Position numbers and translations under genes: made by a program. A stretch of DNA of 61,505 nucleotides, taken from the NCBI RefSeq assembly GCF_017355205.1, contig NZ_JADIJK010000029.1, positions 1 through 61,505 on the forward strand, read 5' to 3'. This DNA is from Bacillus sp. SD088 (lineage in GTDB: Bacteria > Bacillota > Bacilli > Bacillales > Bacillaceae_C). Numbering within the stretch: the first letter of the stretch is position 1; each line of letters opens with the position of its first letter. Below, piece after piece: positions 27,957-35,876 of the stretch. A model generated the notes under the pieces. That model was not told the DNA's origin, did no database searches, and saw nothing but the letters and a program-made list of their open reading frames with translations.

Positions 27957-29292
27957 TCGACCAAATGTCGTCGTGTTTTTCACAGATCAGCAACGTTGGG
28001 ATACAACAGGTGTTCATGGCAATCCGCTTGATCTAACACCTAACTTTGATCAGATGGCTCAGGAAGGAACACATCTTTATAATAGCTTTACCTGCCAGCC
28101 TGTTTGTGGACCCGCTCGTTCTGCCTTTCAGTCTGGACATTATCCAACACAAACAGGATGTTATCATAATGGGGTCCCTTTACCCCCTGATACAGCAACA
28201 TTAGCTCAGCAATTTAAGAAGGCTAGTTATCAAACAGGCTATATCGGCAAATGGCACCTTGCTGCTGAGGAACCAGTGAGTGCAGCGAGAAGGGGAGGGT
28301 ATGATTATTGGTTAGCTTCGAATGCTCTGGAACACACATCTGAAGCTTATCAAACTACTCTTTATAACAATGATTGTGAACCTGTGGAGTTGCCAGGCTA
28401 TCGAGTTGACGCGCTGACAGATGCGGCTATTCGTTATATTGATCAACATCAAAATGATCCGTTTTTTCTTTTTATTTCTTATCTTGAACCACATCATCAA
28501 AATAATATTGATGATTATCCGGCTCCTGACGGATATCGCGAAAGATATACATCGAAGTGGACACCGCCTGATCTTGCTGCCCTTGGTGGCACGGCTCCAC
28601 AGCATTTAGCCGGGTATTATGGAATGGTAAAACGTTTAGATGAAGCATTTGGGAGACTAATGGATGCATTGAAAAGTCTACATTTATATGAAAATACAAT
28701 TATCTTATTTACTTCAGATCATGGCTGTCATTTTAAAACAAGGAATAAGGAATATAAGCGTTCCTGTCATGAAAGCTCTATTCGTATTCCAACAGCGATT
28801 ACAGGGCCCGGATTCCGACAAGGAGGACAAAAAAAGGAACTAGTCAGCTTAATCGATTTCCCGCCAACCTTAATTGATGCGGCTGGACTGGAAGTTCCCA
28901 AAGAAATGATGGGACATTCGATTTTACCTCTTGTTCGCGGATATAACGAAAAATGGCAGGAGGAAGTCTTTATCCAGATTAGTGAGGCACAGGTAGGAAG
29001 AGCGATCCGTACCAAAAAGTGGAAATATAGTGTCTCTGATCCAACAAAAGATCCCGTGCATGATGCTCAATCCGATCATTATGTTGAAGAGTTTCTTTAT
29101 GACTTAGAAGCGGATCCCTATGAATTAACGAATCTGATTGGACTCAAATCACATCAAGAGGTAACAAGCAAATTAAGAGAACGTTTACTTCGTCGGATTG
29201 CAGAAGTCGAATCTGAACATCCGACGATTAAGCCAGCGCCTATTAGAGGAAGTGGCCAGCGGAAAGTGAATGAACGAGAGATTACTCTATAG
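27937..29292 (+). CDS. Type I (Cys) sulfatase, cytoplasmic
   Basis: A 451-residue alkaline-phosphatase-fold sulfatase that hydrolyses sulfate esters, here probably on an imported oligosaccharide. The formylglycine motif is present as Cys57-Gly-Pro-Ala-Arg61, followed by SAFQSGHYPTQTG. Metal-ligand Asp-Gln is at FFTDQQRWD (Asp17), IGKWHLA supplies the conserved Lys/His, and FTSDHGCHF the second metal pair. The Cys must be converted by an FGE; a matching gene is at 35877. TTG 27937 has AAAGGAAG upstream; the in-frame ATG 27895 lies deep in the hydrolase gene. No signal peptide. Confidence 0.9.
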   Translation: MSKQRNNRPNVVVFFTDQQRWDTTGVHGNPLDLTPNFDQMAQEGTHLYNSFTCQPVCGPARSAFQSGHYPTQTGCYHNGVPLPPDTATLAQQFKKASYQTGYIGKWHLAAEEPVSAARRGGYDYWLASNALEHTSEAYQTTLYNNDCEPVELPGYRVDALTDAAIRYIDQHQNDPFFLFISYLEPHHQNNIDDYPAPDGYRERYTSKWTPPDLAALGGTAPQHLAGYYGMVKRLDEAFGRLMDALKSLHLYENTIILFTSDHGCHFKTRNKEYKRSCHESSIRIPTAITGPGFRQGGQKKELVSLIDFPPTLIDAAGLEVPKEMMGHSILPLVRGYNEKWQEEVFIQISEAQVGRAIRTKKWKYSVSDPTKDPVHDAQSDHYVEEFLYDLEADPYELTNLIGLKSHQEVTSKLRERLLRRIAEVESEHPTIKPAPIRGSGQRKVNEREITL

Positions 29293-29343
29293 ACTATGTT
29301 TGTACGAAAATGATAAAAAGGAATTTCAATAGGAGGCTAAGAA

Positions 29344-30489
29344 ATGGGAAAGGGAAAAATTTGGTCACCTGAATGGTCGCAATATAAGGATCGATTTACC
29401 GGTGTTCAGGTCACACAATTAACAGATTATTTAGGACATAGTCATCATTTATATTTTACAGAAAATGGTTGGTATGAAGATGGACAAAAGTTATTGTTTT
29501 GCTCAGATCGAGAGAATAAAACCAATTTATTTCAGATTGATTTACAGACTGGGAAGATGATTCAGCTAACTGATTATGACACTACTTATGATATGTCTGC
29601 TTGTTTGCATCCTGATGAGACGAAGGCTTATTTTCGCAGGAAAAATAAGATAATGGAGATTGATCTCCAGACATTGAAAGAAAAAATGATTTACGAAGGA
29701 CCAGAAGATCTGATTGGTGGAAATCTTAATTGTACAGCAGATGGGAAATATTTGATTACATGTATGAGGGAAGATTTTTCAAATCAGATTCAAATCGATC
29801 TGAAGAATGGTTATATCGGTCATCGTGAACTAATGGAAGCCAAGCCCAAATCACAAATACTGCAGATTTCTATTGTGGATCAAAAAGCTAAGGTCGTTTT
29901 CGAGGAAGAGAACTTTATTACACATATCAATACTTCTCCAACAAAAAAGAACCTAATCACTTTTTGCCATGAAGGGCCATGGCAATTGGTCGACCATCGT
30001 ATTTGGGGATTGGACCTGAAGACAGGCGAAGTATGGAAAATTCGCGAGCGAAAAGAAGAGAGGGAAATGGTGGGCCATGAATACTGGCATACAGATGGGG
30101 AGACGATTGGTTATCATGGATTTCGGGCCAATGGAACGGCTTTTTTTGGCAAAATAAGCTATGATAATCAGCAAATGGAAGAAGTGGAATTTCCTTTTCG
30201 TAATTGGCATGCCCAATCTAATGACTTTTCCAAAATCGTTGTCGATGGCAGGTCCCCACTGAATAAACTAATTGTATGGAGTCAAGTGAACGGGAAATTT
30301 ACGAATCCTAAAGTGTTATGTGAACACCGTTGTAGTTTCCATGTGCAAAAGGTCCATGCCCATCCGCGATTTAGGCCAGATGGTAATAAGCTGCTCTTTA
30401 CAAGCGATAAAAATGGTTATGGAAATTTGTATTTGGTTGATTTGCCGAAGAATTTTCATTCACTGCCTGATTATGTTACGGAGGAGTGA
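29344..30489 (+). CDS. ogl: Oligogalacturonate lyase-like protein (PL22)
   Basis: A 381-residue seven-bladed beta-propeller lyase of family PL22, which cleaves unsaturated or saturated uronate disaccharides to 5-keto-4-deoxyuronate in the cytoplasm. Propeller repeats such as KLLFCSDRENKTNLFQIDL are visible. The metal-binding set of characterised enzymes is conserved: His289 (NWHAQSND) and Gln335-x2-His338-x-His340 (VQKVHAHPRF). His209 and Arg219 match the catalytic region. No signal peptide. It lies 51 bases after the sulfatase, implying action on desulfated oligouronides. KduI and KduD, the usual next steps, are not in this window. Confidence 0.88.
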   Translation: MGKGKIWSPEWSQYKDRFTGVQVTQLTDYLGHSHHLYFTENGWYEDGQKLLFCSDRENKTNLFQIDLQTGKMIQLTDYDTTYDMSACLHPDETKAYFRRKNKIMEIDLQTLKEKMIYEGPEDLIGGNLNCTADGKYLITCMREDFSNQIQIDLKNGYIGHRELMEAKPKSQILQISIVDQKAKVVFEEENFITHINTSPTKKNLITFCHEGPWQLVDHRIWGLDLKTGEVWKIRERKEEREMVGHEYWHTDGETIGYHGFRANGTAFFGKISYDNQQMEEVEFPFRNWHAQSNDFSKIVVDGRSPLNKLIVWSQVNGKFTNPKVLCEHRCSFHVQKVHAHPRFRPDGNKLLFTSDKNGYGNLYLVDLPKNFHSLPDYVTEE

Positions 30490-30668
30490 AATAGTAATCT
30501 TCTTATAAGTGTTATTGATTCTAAAAAGCTAGCTGTTTAACTTTTTAGGGTCTTTCACTTTGATTAAGAAACATATTTTAATATTAAGCAGGAAGAATCG
30601 CTTTTTTCAAGAATAAAGAGTGTAAAGTATCTTGAAGATGAACTGATCAAAAATAATGAGGTGAAAAG

Positions 30669-31670
30669 ATGAAGGCGTTAGTCGTTGAGAAGCCGGGACA
30701 AGCTGTAATCAAGGATGTTCCTTATCCCAAACCTGGCCGAGGAGAAGTTACGATCGAAGTAAAGCAGGTTGGGATTTGTGGCACGGATGTACATATTTAT
30801 AAGGGGGAATTTTTATCCCCATACCCGATTATACCTGGGCATGAGTTTTCAGGGATTATTCATGAGCTTGGAGAAGATGTACCAGGATTTTCAACTGGAG
30901 AGAGAGTAGCGGCAGATCCATCGCTGTTTTGTGGAAAATGTTCTTATTGTTTAACAAATAGAGGTAATCACTGTGAAAATTGGGGAGCTGTGGGAAATAC
31001 AGTCAATGGCAGTATGGCTGAATATGTAAAGGTACCCTATGAAAACCTGGTACGATTGCCAGATGAGATGACTTTTGAGGAAGGGGCTTTTATCGAACCA
31101 CTTGCTTGTGTTGTCTATGCTATGCATCGCCTCCAGTTAAAGGTAGGAGATCAGGTTTTATTATTTGGTGCAGGTGCAATGGGACAACAACTCATTCAAT
31201 CATTGAAAGCAGCCGGGGCATCCATGCTTGCTGTTGTAGACTTATCTGAAGAAAAGCTAAAAATGGCGAAAGAATGGGGAGCAACCCATACATTTACGAG
31301 TGAAGAACTTGATCAGGTTCGAGAATTGCAGCCAAGGGGATTTGATATTGTTGTCGATGCGACAGGGATTCCAGCTGTTATTGAGCAGGCTATTCCCTTT
31401 ACAGGACCTGTTGGCAAATATCTTCAATTTGGTGTGACGCCAGCAGATGCCTCGATAAAGGTGAACCCATTTGATCTCTATCATAAAGACTGGACCCTAA
31501 TTGGGACAATGGCGATTAATCATACGTTTATCCCTGCTTTTAACTGGTTGAAGGAAAAGCGGATTGATGTCCAACCACTTATTTCTAAAACGATTTCGTT
31601 AGATGAAACGATCTCATTATTGGAAGGTCCACGAGAGCCAGATTTATTAAAAGTGCAAATTAAGATTTAA
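30669..31670 (+). CDS. Zinc-dependent dehydrogenase (MDR family)
   Basis: A 333-residue polyol/aldonate dehydrogenase. Catalytic zinc: Cys37 (ICGTD), His58-Glu59 (GHE). Structural zinc: Cys88, 91, 94 and 102. Rossmann motif FGAGAMGQ. It is only a distant relative of the protein at 730-1743, so it is not a recent duplicate. It is the last gene before a strong terminator and is separated from the PL22 gene by 179 bases that include a GAGGTGAAA ribosome site. Substrate unknown. Confidence 0.85.
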   Translation: MKALVVEKPGQAVIKDVPYPKPGRGEVTIEVKQVGICGTDVHIYKGEFLSPYPIIPGHEFSGIIHELGEDVPGFSTGERVAADPSLFCGKCSYCLTNRGNHCENWGAVGNTVNGSMAEYVKVPYENLVRLPDEMTFEEGAFIEPLACVVYAMHRLQLKVGDQVLLFGAGAMGQQLIQSLKAAGASMLAVVDLSEEKLKMAKEWGATHTFTSEELDQVRELQPRGFDIVVDATGIPAVIEQAIPFTGPVGKYLQFGVTPADASIKVNPFDLYHKDWTLIGTMAINHTFIPAFNWLKEKRIDVQPLISKTISLDETISLLEGPREPDLLKVQIKI

Positions 31671-31691
31671 ATTATGTAATTTCATTTAAAG

Positions 31692-31727
31692 GCTGTCTAG
31701 ATTTTTTACGCTAGACAGCTTTTTTTT
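31692..31727 (+). terminator. Rho-independent terminator
   Basis: GCTGTCTAG (31692-31700) pairs perfectly with CTAGACAGC (31711-31719), followed by eight T. It closes the oligosaccharide module before the amidohydrolase operon. Confidence 0.92.
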
Positions 31728-31779
31728 GCTATAATAACATTATAATGTTATGAAAGGACTAGTTAGAGGAGGGATTTTC

Positions 31780-32880
31780 TTGGAACGGCAGCTCGTATTA
31801 CAAAATCTTAAATTTGTGAATGAAGAAGAAGGAGATATCGTTTTACGGGAAGGAAAAATTTCCCATGTAACTGCGCCAGGGAAAGGACAAGGCGAAAAGG
31901 TCATCGATCTAACAGGGCATTATGTGTCTAGTGGCTGGATTGATTTACATGTCCATGCTTTTCCAGAATTTGATCCATATGGGGATCAGATTGATGAAAT
32001 CGGGGTTAAGCAAGGCGTGACAACGATCGTCGATGCGGGGAGTTGTGGTGCAGATCGCATTGCCGATTTATTGGCTGATGGTGAAAGAAATGAGACAAAC
32101 TTACTTGCCTTCTTAAATATATCTAGGATTGGCTTAGAGAGGGTGGACGAGTTATCCCGGCTTGAATGGATTGATCATGATAAAGTGATGCAAGCCATTC
32201 AGCAGTATGCGGATAAGATTGTTGGATTAAAGGCACGTATCAGTAGTAGTGTTGTGGGAGAGAGCGGGATAGAACCTCTCCATATTGCTAGGCAGCTATC
32301 AAGCGAAACATCACTGCCATTGATGGTTCATATCGGATCTGCTCCACCAAAAATTGAAGAGGTACTCGCCCTTTTAAAAAAGGGAGATGTGCTTACTCAT
32401 TATTTGAACGGAAAGTCGAATAATCTTTTTTATGAAAATGGAGAGCCACTTCCTGAATTTTTGGATGCTATCCAACGTGGCATCCATCTTGATGTCGGCC
32501 ATGGAACAGCTAGTTTTTCCTTTAATGTGGCAGAGGCTGCGAAGCGCCATCATATCGGCCTGCATACGATTAGCACAGATATCTATCGAGGAAATCGAAT
32601 CAATGGTCCTGTTTTTAGTATGGCCCATATATTATCTAAATTTCTTTATTTAGGCTATACATTAGAAGAGGTGATCGCATCTGTAACAAGTCATGCGGCC
32701 GATTGGTTAAAGAGACCAGAGCTGGGGCGAATCCAAGTAGGGGATACGGCTAACTTGACAATTTTTACAGTCGAGGGCGGATCAATAGAATTGATAGATT
32801 CCCAAGGAGAAAAACGTACCGGTGAAAAGAAAATCAATGCAAAAGGAGTGGTAATACGTGACGAATTCATTAAATGTTAA
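31780..32880 (+). CDS. Amidohydrolase/deacetylase-family metallohydrolase (EF0837/Atu3266 type)
   Basis: A 366-residue TIM-barrel amidohydrolase. The binuclear metal site is visible: His57-x-His59 (DLHVHAF), the likely carboxylated Lys in GLKARIS, His in MVHIGSAP, His in LTHYLNGK and Asp in TISTDIYRGN. The subgroup travels with DgaE/DgaF-type genes in Firmicutes and Proteobacteria, so a role as deacylase of an N-acyl amino-sugar acid is a fair inference, not a demonstrated fact. TTG 31780 has GAGGAGGG 6 bases upstream; ATG 31750 has no site. Its end overlaps the next gene by 23 bases. Confidence 0.85.
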   Translation: MERQLVLQNLKFVNEEEGDIVLREGKISHVTAPGKGQGEKVIDLTGHYVSSGWIDLHVHAFPEFDPYGDQIDEIGVKQGVTTIVDAGSCGADRIADLLADGERNETNLLAFLNISRIGLERVDELSRLEWIDHDKVMQAIQQYADKIVGLKARISSSVVGESGIEPLHIARQLSSETSLPLMVHIGSAPPKIEEVLALLKKGDVLTHYLNGKSNNLFYENGEPLPEFLDAIQRGIHLDVGHGTASFSFNVAEAAKRHHIGLHTISTDIYRGNRINGPVFSMAHILSKFLYLGYTLEEVIASVTSHAADWLKRPELGRIQVGDTANLTIFTVEGGSIELIDSQGEKRTGEKKINAKGVVIRDEFIKC

Positions 32881-33961
32881 ATATGGTTTAAAACGCGTTA
32901 TTAATGCAAGTGGAAGAATGAGTATTCTTGGCGTTTCTGCACCAACCGATACCGTTATGGAGGCAATGAAAAAAGGTGGTCAAAACTATGTAGAAATCGA
33001 TGATTTAGTAAATAAAGCCGGTGATTATATTGCTGATATCCTGGGTTCAGAGGCAGCTGTAATTGTCAATTCTGCATCCAGTGGGATCGCACTTTCTGTT
33101 GCAGCACTCGTCACGAAAGGCAATCGCCGAAAAAGTGAACGACTCCATCAAGATCCGATCGCTCAAAGTGAAGTGATTATGTTAAAAGGCCATAATGTGC
33201 AATATGGAGCACCTGTTGAAACAATGGTTTATTTAGGTGGAGGAAAGCTTGTGGAAGTGGGCTATGCCAATGAGGGGAAAGCTGAACATATTGAATCGGC
33301 AATCGGAGAAAATACGGCAGCTATCCTCTATGTAAAATCCCATCATGCCGTTCAGAAAAATATGATCTCTGTTGAGGAAGCATGGGAAGTGGCCCAGCGA
33401 AATCAAATTCCACTGATTGTCGATGCTGCAGCAGAGGAAGATTTACAGAAATATATTCGCTATTCTGACCTTGCGATTTATAGTGGCTCTAAGGCAATAG
33501 AAGGACCCACTTCAGGAATCGTGGGGGGAAGGAGAGAATATATTGAATGGTTGAAAGTACAATTACATTGTATTGGCCGCAGTATGAAAGTGGGAAAAGA
33601 AGCGAGCTTTGGCTTACTGCAAGCCTTAGATGAATATGGGGAGAAGAAAGATACAAGTGAACAAGAAAGAGAAGTTTTACAAGTATTAATGTCCTTGACC
33701 GAAATAGATGGTGTCAATGTGACAATTGTTCAAGATGAAGCGGGAAGAGCAATCTTTCGTGCTCGTATTCATATTGATGAAAAACAAACAAACAAAAGTG
33801 CGGAAGAAGTAAACGTTGCTCTGAAAGAAGGAGAGATCGCGATTTATACGCGGGATTATGGTGTGAAACAAGGCTTCTTTGATATTGATCCACGTCCTTT
33901 GCAGGGTGATGATATTGATGTAATCGAGCAGCAATTACGTACTATTATAGGAGGGAAATAA
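32858..33961 (+). CDS. dgaE: DgaE-type PLP-dependent ammonia-lyase (SelA-like fold)
   Basis: A 367-residue PLP enzyme. Characterised DgaE converts D-glucosaminate-6-phosphate to 2-keto-3-deoxygluconate-6-phosphate and ammonia. The PLP lysine is Lys212 in IYSGSKAIEGPTSG and the cofactor Asp is Asp189 in LIVDAAAEED. The fold is shared with selenocysteine synthase SelA, but the operon context and the length rule against that role. GTG start with AAAGGAGTGG upstream, overlapping the amidohydrolase gene. Confidence 0.87.
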   Translation: MTNSLNVKYGLKRVINASGRMSILGVSAPTDTVMEAMKKGGQNYVEIDDLVNKAGDYIADILGSEAAVIVNSASSGIALSVAALVTKGNRRKSERLHQDPIAQSEVIMLKGHNVQYGAPVETMVYLGGGKLVEVGYANEGKAEHIESAIGENTAAILYVKSHHAVQKNMISVEEAWEVAQRNQIPLIVDAAAEEDLQKYIRYSDLAIYSGSKAIEGPTSGIVGGRREYIEWLKVQLHCIGRSMKVGKEASFGLLQALDEYGEKKDTSEQEREVLQVLMSLTEIDGVNVTIVQDEAGRAIFRARIHIDEKQTNKSAEEVNVALKEGEIAIYTRDYGVKQGFFDIDPRPLQGDDIDVIEQQLRTIIGGK

Positions 33962-33962
33962 T

Positions 33963-34718
33963 ATGACCAATATGACAAAACGACTCTATAAAGGACGCGT
34001 AGGATTAAATGTCCTTGCAAATAGTGTAGGAAATGCGAAAGAGATTTTTACAGCGGCAGAAGGCTATGCGCTGATTGGAGTGCTCTCCAAAGACTATCCA
34101 AGCGTTGGAGAAGCGGTAACGGCAATGAAAAAATATGGGGAAGAAATTGAAGATGCTGTCTCCATTGGTCTAGGGGCTGGTGATAGCCGCCAATCTTCTG
34201 TTGTGGCTGAAATTGCCAAGCATTATCCCGGGACACATATTAATCAAGTCTTTCCAAGTGTGGGTGCGACTCGAGCGAATCTTGGTGAGAAAGATAGCTG
34301 GATTAATAGTTTGGTTTCTCCGACAGGAAAAGTTGGCTATGTCAATATTTCAACTGGACCGATTAGTGGTGAGGCGGTAGAAAATGCGATTGTACCCGTT
34401 AAAGCAGCGATTGCACTTGTTCGTGACATGGGCGGGAATGCTTTGAAATATTTTCCGATGAAAGGGTTAAGCTGTGAGGAAGAATACCGTGCTGTCGCCA
34501 AAGCTTGTGGAGAAGAACAATTTGCATTAGAGCCTACGGGGGGAATTGACAAAGCGAATTTTGCAGCGATTTTGCGGATTGCGCTTGAAGCCGATGTTCC
34601 GATTGTCATTCCGCATGTGTATTCTTCAATTATCGATAAAAATACAGGCGAAACAAAAATTGCCGATGTTCGTGAGTTATTAGCAATTGTTAAAGGATTG
34701 GTGGATACTAGAGCATAA
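33963..34718 (+). CDS. dgaF: DgaF-type KDPG aldolase
   Basis: A 251-residue aldolase of the DgaF family, which cleaves the ketodeoxy-phosphogluconate made by DgaE to pyruvate and glyceraldehyde-3-phosphate. It is not homologous over its length to the kdgA product in this window. Landmarks are the N-terminal KGRVGLNVLANS, SIGLGAGD, NISTGPISGEAVE, ALKYFPMKGLSCEEEY with the probable Schiff-base Lys, and EPTGGIDKANF. One base separates it from dgaE, and AGGAGGG precedes the ATG. So the locus has two independent aldolases for the same type of product. Confidence 0.87.
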   Translation: MTNMTKRLYKGRVGLNVLANSVGNAKEIFTAAEGYALIGVLSKDYPSVGEAVTAMKKYGEEIEDAVSIGLGAGDSRQSSVVAEIAKHYPGTHINQVFPSVGATRANLGEKDSWINSLVSPTGKVGYVNISTGPISGEAVENAIVPVKAAIALVRDMGGNALKYFPMKGLSCEEEYRAVAKACGEEQFALEPTGGIDKANFAAILRIALEADVPIVIPHVYSSIIDKNTGETKIADVRELLAIVKGLVDTRA

Positions 34719-34733
34719 GTAGAAGGAAAGGTC

Positions 34734-35459
34734 GTGTTTTCATCCGTGAATATATCCCGAAAAAAGGGACCGTTATATTTACAAATCCGTGATACTATGA
34801 GAGATCGAATCTTACATGGTGTTTACCCGAAGCAAATGAACATTCCTTCAGAAACGGAATTGGAAAATGAATTTGCTGTAAGTAAAATTACGATCCGCAA
34901 AGCAATCGAAGAGCTTGTTCAAGAGGGATTTCTTGAAAAGAAAAGTGGGAAGGGCACCAAAGTGATTCGGAATACACTAGCATCCAAATTATCAACTGGC
35001 AAACGATTTACAGAATTTCTAGTTGAAGAAGGCTATAAAATTCATAAGAAAGTATTAAAAACAGAGCTTGAACACAATCTTCAGGAGCAAGAGATTGCAA
35101 AACAATTAGGGGATTCATGTCTTTATATTGAGCGGCTATACCAGCTAGATGGTGCTCCTTATATTCATTTTAGTCATTACTTATCGAATCAACTTAAGAA
35201 ACTGGAACTATCCGAAGTTTATGATCATTCTCTATATCAACTTATTACAGAACAAGGGATGTATTTAACTAAATTCCAAGATCAATTTGCTGTTGCCCCT
35301 GCCCCTGAGTATGTGGAGAAACATTTAGGTGTAGAAAAAGGAACTTTTTTATTAAAGAGAATGCGCTATTCATTTGATGATCAAGGAAATCTGATCGAAT
35401 ACAGTGTAGGTTATTATAACACTGGGGAGCATCATTATATTGTGAATTATGATGGATAA
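34734..35459 (+). CDS. GntR-family regulator with UTRA ligand domain
   Basis: A 241-residue HutC-type GntR regulator. The N-terminal winged helix (about 10-75; FAVSKITIRKAIEELVQEGF) is followed by a UTRA domain (about 85-235; LYIERLYQLDGAPYIHFSHY and GTFLLKRMRYSFDDQGNLIEYSVGYYN) that usually binds a phosphorylated sugar or amino sugar. It is the fourth gene of the amidohydrolase-dgaE-dgaF operon and most likely its repressor. GTG start with AGAAGGAAAGG upstream; another GTG six codons in is possible. Confidence 0.88.
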   Translation: MFSSVNISRKKGPLYLQIRDTMRDRILHGVYPKQMNIPSETELENEFAVSKITIRKAIEELVQEGFLEKKSGKGTKVIRNTLASKLSTGKRFTEFLVEEGYKIHKKVLKTELEHNLQEQEIAKQLGDSCLYIERLYQLDGAPYIHFSHYLSNQLKKLELSEVYDHSLYQLITEQGMYLTKFQDQFAVAPAPEYVEKHLGVEKGTFLLKRMRYSFDDQGNLIEYSVGYYNTGEHHYIVNYDG

Positions 35460-35465
35460 GTTTGT

Positions 35466-35610
35466 CACGCATTAACAGGCAGTAATCCCCCCACCTCAAG
35501 GATTTAGGGAATACGGAGGAGCGTAGGTGAGGGGGATACACTGCCCTAATCTAGTTCCAGCGTCTAGCAAATTTACGGTTTCTGCTTGCGTAAGTCAACA
35601 TTGATTAACC
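35466..35610. repeat. Decayed bcr1-like element joined to a family C fragment
   Basis: 35466-35545 keeps the left part of the bcr1-like element (CGCATTAACAGGCAGTAA to GATACACTGCCCTA). It lacks the right part ending GATTGAAGTTTCAC. It runs straight into a fragment (35553-35610) that matches 557-620 of the family C region, including the CTTGCGTAAG block. The junction shows that repeats have recombined or inserted here. Confidence 0.6.
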
Positions 35611-35717
35611 CTTTATACATTATTTTGGAACAAGACCATACTAACTTAAGTGAGATAGAGGCTATTGTGAAAAGCATACAAGGATTTAAAAAGTATTCTG
35701 GGGTAAAATGGCAGTAA
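35601..35717 (+). pseudogene. Possible coding remnant
   Basis: A 38-codon frame reading LINPLYIILEQDHTNLSEIE and then IVKSIQGFKKYSGVKWQ has protein-like composition but no start site. It emerges directly from repeat sequence and looks like the tail of a lost gene. I do not recognise the family. Low confidence. Confidence 0.2.
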
Positions 35718-35831
35718 AGCGAGACTGCTGGTGCACCGAAATTATTGTGAAAAGATAAATTTTAAGATATTTAGTAGAGATGATTACTTTGCAGTCTATT
35801 AAATCATGTTATAATAAATCGGAATACTATT

Positions 35832-35846
35832 TTGATAGCGCTGTAA
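35832..35846 (+). promoter_or_regulatory. cre-like site before the FGE gene
   Basis: TGATAGCGCTGTAA matches the cre pattern TGWNANCGNTNWCA except at position 13. It lies about 35 bases upstream of the FGE start. Candidate only. Confidence 0.35.
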
Positions 35847-35876
35847 AAGTAAATCTATTGGTTGGAGGTGCAGGGG

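Noticed and set aside
32858-33961. Selenocysteine synthase (SelA)
   Set aside because: The fold is shared, but the length (367), the operon with an aldolase and amidohydrolase, and the absence of any selenium genes fit DgaE instead.
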